A stretch of DNA of 6,928 nt, from assembly GCA_050250815.1 (NCBI GenBank), contig JBFWNY010000066.1, positions 1-6,928 of the forward strand, read 5' to 3'. Below are positions 6,323-6,928 of the stretch, piece after piece. The translations under genes and the position numbers were made by a program. Under the pieces are notes generated by a model. It saw only the letters and a program-made list of their open reading frames with translations. It was not told the origin of the DNA and made no database searches. The stretch comes from JAEUMD01 sp050250815. GTDB taxonomy: Bacteria > Pseudomonadota > Alphaproteobacteria > Rhizobiales > Hyphomicrobiaceae. The stretch's first letter is position 1; each line of letters begins with the position of its first letter.

Positions 6323-6928
6323 CGCAACCGATGTCGAAGGCGAGCTGCCTTCCGAACGGCTCGGCCGCGAAGCCCGCGTGCTGGGTGCCGCGCCGCGCGA
6401 CATCAAGCTCATGCTGGTAGCGGGCGAGCATTCGGGCGATGCGCTCGGGGCCAAGCTGATGGCGGCGATCAATCGCAGCGTCACGGGCCGCGTGCGGTAC
6501 TTCGGCGTCGGCGGCGAGCACATGGCCGCGCATGGGCTGACTTCGATCTTTCCGCTCGAAGAAGTTGCGGTGATGGGGCCGCTGTCCATCCTGCCGCGTC
6601 TGCCGCGGCTCGTGCGCCGCGTCTACCGCACCGTCGATGCCGCGGTGGCGGCCGAACCCGATGTTGTCGTCATCATCGACAGTCCCGAGTTCACGCACCC
6701 GATCGCAAAACGGATACGCAAACGGCGCCCCGCGATCCCTATCATCGACTATGTGAGTCCGAGCGTGTGGGCCTGGCGACCGGGGCGGGCGGCGCGCATG
6801 CGCGCCTAAGTCGATCACGTCATTGCCCTGTTGCCGTTCGATCCGGAAGCACACCGCCGGCTGGGCGGGCCTCCAAGCACCAATATTGGCCATCCGCTGA
6901 TCGAGCGCTACGGGGACATGCGTGCGGA
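6315..6928 (+). pseudogene. lpxB: Lipid-A-disaccharide synthase LpxB, interrupted by an in-frame TAA and cut by the window end
   Basis: LpxB (GT19) joins UDP-2,3-diacylglucosamine to lipid X, making the beta-1,6 disaccharide of lipid A at the inner membrane face. The N-terminal motif AGEHSGDALG starts at residue 36, VVIIDSPEF follows, and YVSPSVWAW lies at 146-154, all typical. Codon 165 (6807-6809) is TAA. The same frame then continues with VDHVIALLPFDPEAH and IGHPLIE, the expected LpxB sequence, to the window end. In alphaproteobacterial LpxB as I recall it, the position is usually Tyr (TAC/TAT), so one base change explains the stop. The start ATG 6315 overlaps lpxI by 8 bases and has GAGG nine bases upstream; ATG 6306 is an in-frame alternative with poor spacing. 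About 29 residues precede the first family motif, more than in E. coli. Either a sequencing error or a true nonsense mutation; the open frame downstream argues for an error or a very recent event. Confidence 0.85.

Noticed and set aside
6807..6928. TAA recoded as a sense codon (alternative genetic code).
   Set aside because: No other gene in the window has an internal TAA, and a single-base error or mutation is far simpler.
1..6928. A mobile element, CRISPR array, defence system or RNA gene.
   Set aside because: Every stretch over 340 bases is accounted for by core envelope genes; no terminal repeats, transposase, integrase, spaced repeats or tRNA-like fold were seen.

Overview
The window is a high-GC (by eye about 64%) stretch of an alphaproteobacterial chromosome carrying the end of the outer-membrane assembly gene bamA and the lipid A cluster lpxD-fabZ-lpxA-lpxI-lpxB, all on the + strand. 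Use of LpxI (DUF1009 family) rather than LpxH for the fourth lipid A step points to Alphaproteobacteria. BamA followed directly by LpxD, with no skp/ompH gene between them, fits Hyphomicrobiales (Rhizobiales). I cannot name the genus.

Layout: 1-2175 is bamA, already open at the first base (its signal peptide and most of POTRA1 lie upstream). A strong intrinsic terminator follows at 2217-2249, then about 260 bases with no gene, which must carry the signals for the next unit (a weak promoter candidate is noted). lpxD (2512-3570), fabZ (3649-4149), lpxA (4142-4948), lpxI (4964-6322) and lpxB (6315 to the window end) look like one operon. The lpxD-fabZ gap is 78 nt with a perfect 7-bp hairpin, fabZ/lpxA and lpxI/lpxB overlap by the same octamer ATGGCTGA, and lpxA-lpxI are 15 nt apart.

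How the genes work together: FabZ dehydrates 3-hydroxyacyl-ACP and so competes for the acyl donor that LpxA (first acylation of UDP-GlcNAc) and LpxD (second acylation) use. LpxI hydrolyses UDP-2,3-diacylglucosamine to lipid X, and LpxB joins lipid X to UDP-diacylglucosamine. LpxC is not in the window. BamA inserts outer-membrane proteins into the membrane that this lipid A builds.

Two things depart from the ordinary. (1) LpxI is 452 residues, against about 270-290 for the family. After a complete LpxI there is a very basic linker and then a domain that reads as a degenerate second copy of the LpxI C-terminal catalytic domain, lacking the catalytic Asp. (2) lpxB has an in-frame TAA at codon 165 (6807-6809), right after the family motif YVSPSVWAW, and recognisable LpxB sequence continues in the same frame to the end of the window. 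This is either a sequencing error or a real nonsense mutation in a core lipid A gene. No RNA genes, mobile elements, CRISPR arrays or defence genes were seen.
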